Shown: positions 61,312-64,000 of the stretch, one piece after another
How positions within the stretch are numbered: position 1 is the stretch's first letter
Layout: every line of letters begins with the position of its first letter
NCBI GenBank assembly: GCA_051453625.1
Contig: JBOZIK010000001.1
Span: 141,686,183-141,750,182 of the forward strand
Source of the DNA: Welwitschia mirabilis
Taxonomy: Eukaryota > Gnetophyta > Gnetopsida > Welwitschiales
Direction: 5' to 3'
Length of the DNA: 64,000 bases
Notes under the pieces: generated by a model
The model's database searches: none
What the model was told of the DNA's origin: nothing
What the model saw: the letters and a program-made list of their open reading frames with translations, nothing else
Program-made: the position numbers and the translations under genes

Positions 61312-62123
61312 NNNNNNNNNNNNNNNNNNNNNNNNNNNNNNNNNNNNNNNNNNNNNNNNNNNNNNNNNNNNNNNNNNNNNNNNNNNNNNNNNNNNNNNNN
61401 NNNNNNNNNNNNNNNNNNNNNNNNNNNNNNNNNNNNNNNNNNNNNNNNNNNNNNNNNNNNNNNNNNNNNNNNNNNNNNNNNNNNNNNNNNNNNNNNNNNN
61501 NNNNNNNNNNNNNNNNNNNNNNNNNNNNNNNNNNNNNNNNNNNNNNNNNNNNNNNNNNNNNNNNNNNNNNNNNNNNNNNNNNNNNNNNNNNNNNNNNNNN
61601 NNNNNNNNNNNNNNNNNNNNNNNNNNNNNNNNNNNNNNNNNNNNNNNNNNNNNNNNNNNNNNNNNNNNNNNNNNNNNNNNNNNNNNNNNNNNNNNNNNNN
61701 NNNNNNNNNNNNNNNNNNNNNNNNNNNNNNNNNNNNNNNNNNNNNNNNNNNNNNNNNNNNNNNNNNNNNNNNNNNNNNNNNNNNNNNNNNNNNNNNNNNN
61801 NNNNNNNNNNNNNNNNNNNNNNNNNNNNNNNNNNNNNNNNNNNNNNNNNNNNNNNNNNNNNNNNNNNNNNNNNNNNNNNNNNNNNNNNNNNNNNNNNNNN
61901 NNNNNNNNNNNNNNNNNNNNNNNNNNNNNNNNNNNNNNNNNNNNNNNNNNNNNNNNNNNNNNNNNNNNNNNNNNNNNNNNNNNNNNNNNNNNNNNNNNNN
62001 NNNNNNNNNNNNNNNNNNNNNNNNNNNNNNNNNNNNNNNNNNNNNNNNNNNNNNNNNNNNNNNNNNNNNNNNNNNNNNNNNNNNNNNNNNNNNNNNNNNN
62101 NNNNNNNNNNNNNNNNNNNNNNN
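61312..62123. other. 812-base unresolved gap
   Basis: This is the longest N run in the window. It separates the copia integrase from an unrelated gypsy LTR. The junction between the two elements lies within it. Confidence 0.95.
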
Positions 62124-63384
62124 CAGGATTTCACCCGAATGTCTTAATTCCAATGGAGGCACTAGGCTTAGGGTTAGAGAATTAAGTTCCAAAGGTATTT
62201 TAAGTCTTTTATCTTTCTAATAACTGAAAGTAAATAATAAAATAAATGTAATGCAAGATGAATGGAAATTAAATGTAAGTGAAAATGGAATGAACTCTCC
62301 TGATTTTTAAACCTTCTGTCATAAGGACTAAGTTCTCTATAATTTAGATCAATTAAGAAGAGAATTCAACTAGTTCCTAATCAACATAAACTATCAGATC
62401 TNNNNNNNNNNNNNNNNNNNNNNNNNNNNNNNNNNNNNNNNNNNNNNNNNNNNNNNNNNNNNNNNNNNNNNNNNNNNNNNNNNNNNNNNNNNNNNNNNNN
62501 NNNNNNNNNNNNNNNNNNNNNNNNNNNNNNNNNNNNNNNNNNNNNNNNNNNNNNNNNNNNNNNNNNNNNNNNNNNNNNNNNNNNNNNNNNNNNNNNNNNN
62601 NNNNNNNNNTCTACTTAGAATATAATAATAGAACTTCGATATAAGAGACTTAGCTTAACACCAAGGAAACTCCTTTCTGTAGCCACTGGATGGACATTTT
62701 GTCCTCTAATCTTCCATCACAGGTAAATCAGGTATAAAAGACAATTTAGAAATGAGAACAAGATGGGGTATTTATAGTTTTCCATTGAAAGTTCTAGAAA
62801 CATAACCCTATAAATCATATAGAAAACCCTAGTAGCCCAAGTGGGGTGCATGACACCATTACAAGGTAATTCAGCCCCACTTATATAAATAGTTATCATC
62901 TTGAGTNNNNNNNNNNNNNNNNNNNNNNNNNNNNNNNNNNNNNNNNNNNNNNNNNNNNNNNNNNNNNNNNNNNNNNNNNNNNNNNNNNNNNNNNNNNNNN
63001 NNNNNNNNNNNNNNNNNNNNNNNNNNNNNNNNNNNNNNNNNNNNNNNNNNNNNNNNNNNNNNNNNNNNNNNNNNNNNNNNNNNNNNNNNNNNNNNNNNNN
63101 NGTAGAGTGTTGTCATCCCCTCTATTATGGGGACGACAATGGGGAAGACACCTTTCTAAAGCTCTTTGAATAAAGCAAATTAGCCTTATTCATCATTAGT
63201 CTTCTTTCAACATGTTAAGAAACAAAACATGCCTAAAATGACTTTAATTATGTCAAGAATTATGTGTTTCTATGATCATCTTTTCCACTCTCTATAATTA
63301 GCAGAATTACATACAAGGTATATAAATGTCCTATAAAAGTAGTTTAAATACACCATTAAATTCTTATAAATTGGCATTGAAACA
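62124..63384 (-). repeat. Gypsy LTR (Element A/B/C family), minus orientation
   Basis: On the minus strand it starts after TGTTTCAATGCC (63384). It contains the complement of the promoter words at 62769-62776 (TATTTATA) with AACCCTATAAATC and GGATGGACATTTTGTCC nearby, and the downstream phrase complementary to CCTTCTGTCATAAGGACTAA near 62310. The U5 end is lost in the 812-N gap. Gaps at 62402 (208 N) and 62907 (195 N) remove further parts. Confidence 0.8.
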
Positions 63385-63402
63385 TAGCCCCGTACTTAGC
63401 CT
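63385..63402 (-). other. Polypurine tract of the last gypsy element
   Basis: The complement reads AGGCTAAGTACGGGGCTA next to the LTR start, like the Element A PPT. The LTR at 62124-63384 is therefore a 3' LTR, and its internal region should lie at higher coordinates, beyond the 3' UTR match at 63400-63507. Confidence 0.7.
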
Positions 63403-63607
63403 TGTTAGTCACTAACAAAGAGAGAAATCAACTATATTGTAAGCCAATTTGACTAAGATAATCATCAGCTAGAAAATAAAATTTGAGTTCAATTTTAACA
63501 TGTAAGANNNNNNNNNNNNNNNNNNNNNNNNNNNNNNNNNNNNNNNNNNNNNNNNNNNNNNNNNNNNNNNNNNNNNNNNNNNNNNNNNNNNNNNNNNNNN
63601 NNNNNNN

Positions 63608-64000
63608 TATAGAACCTCAATGGAAGAGACTCAACCTAACACCAAGAAAACTCCTTTTTGTAGCTAGGGGATGGACCTCTTATCCTTCAATCTTCTTTCA
63701 CAAGCATAGCAAGTACAAAGATTGATTGGAAGTGAGGACAAGAAGGGGTATTTCTAGTTTACATTGAAAGTTATACAAACATAACCCTAGAAGTCAGAGA
63801 GAAAATCCTAGCAGCTTAAGTGGGGCACATGATCCCATTACAAGATAATTTAGCTCTACTTATATAAAATAGTTATCATCTTGACTATTGTAGGGATGAC
63901 ACTAGGGATGATTTCCCTTAATAATAAATAATTAATATTCTTCTAGCTTTGCAATAAGTCCCATAGTTGGATCTATATGTGTTGTCGTTCCTTATGTTAT
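63608..64000 (-). repeat. Overlapping copy of the last gypsy LTR
   Basis: It repeats 62630-62906 with substitutions after a 100-N gap and then continues to the window edge. It includes an eroded promoter (TATTTCTA near 63750), AACCCTAGAAGTC and the AGGGATGACAC motif region. Confidence 0.78.

Overview
This is an AT-rich nuclear window from a plant, made almost entirely of decayed LTR retrotransposons. I find no host protein gene, no tRNA or rRNA gene and no CRISPR array. The plant assignment rests on two retrotransposon lineages seen mainly in plants. The first is Ty3/gypsy elements of Athila/Tat type, with a tRNA-Asp-like primer binding site, LTRs of 1.2-2.3 kb and an RT sequence of the 'DAKIIYAIYDSEWISPL' type. 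The second is a Ty1/copia element whose LTR is preceded by a GGGGGAGATTGTTGG junction. Nearly every reading frame carries stops where Trp, Gln or Arg codons have become TGA, TAG or TAA, as expected from deamination of methylated cytosine. A gymnosperm with an old, heavily methylated repeat fraction (Welwitschia-like) would fit, but this is only a guess.

Layout. 1-3898: AT-rich flank. 3899-15927: Element A, a complete plus-strand gypsy element (LTR, PBS, gag, protease, RT, RNase H, integrase, PPT, LTR). 15928-19181: non-coding repeat with microsatellites. 19182-22300: 3' LTR of minus-strand Element B with its PPT. 22790-26230: unidentified minus-strand coding remnant. 26230-29440: non-coding. 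29440-41021: minus-strand gypsy Element D, read from high to low coordinate as PBS, leader, gag, protease, RT, RNase H, integrase. It is split between RNase H and integrase by plus-strand gypsy Element C, whose LTRs are visible (31140-35271) and whose interior is missing. 41022-44500: unassigned. 44502-46599: PBS and 5' LTR of Element B. 46600-48180: fragment with an initiator-Met-tRNA-like PBS. 48181-51400: AT-rich. To 51640: a CACTA-type transposon end. 52231-61311: minus-strand Ty1/copia element (3' LTR, PPT, RNase H, RT, integrase C-terminus). 62124-64000: minus-strand gypsy LTRs.

One caution governs the reading. At nearly every 100-N gap, the sequence left of the gap reappears as the start of the sequence right of it, slightly diverged and then extended. 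These look like unmerged contig overlaps, not tandem duplications. By eye about 18 kb of the 64 kb is therefore shown twice, and doubled RT, RNase H, integrase and LTR features should mostly be counted once.

Nothing here works as an operon. The functional logic is that of retrotransposons: LTR promoters with a TATA motif, tRNA priming at the PBS, second-strand priming at the PPT, and a Gag-Pol reading frame that is now dead in every copy. The least explained items are the minus-strand remnant at 22790-26230, a recurrent ATCATCC / GGATGATAG inverted motif in the LTRs and leaders, microsatellites growing at one fixed LTR position, and the foreign sequence abutting the PBS of Element D.
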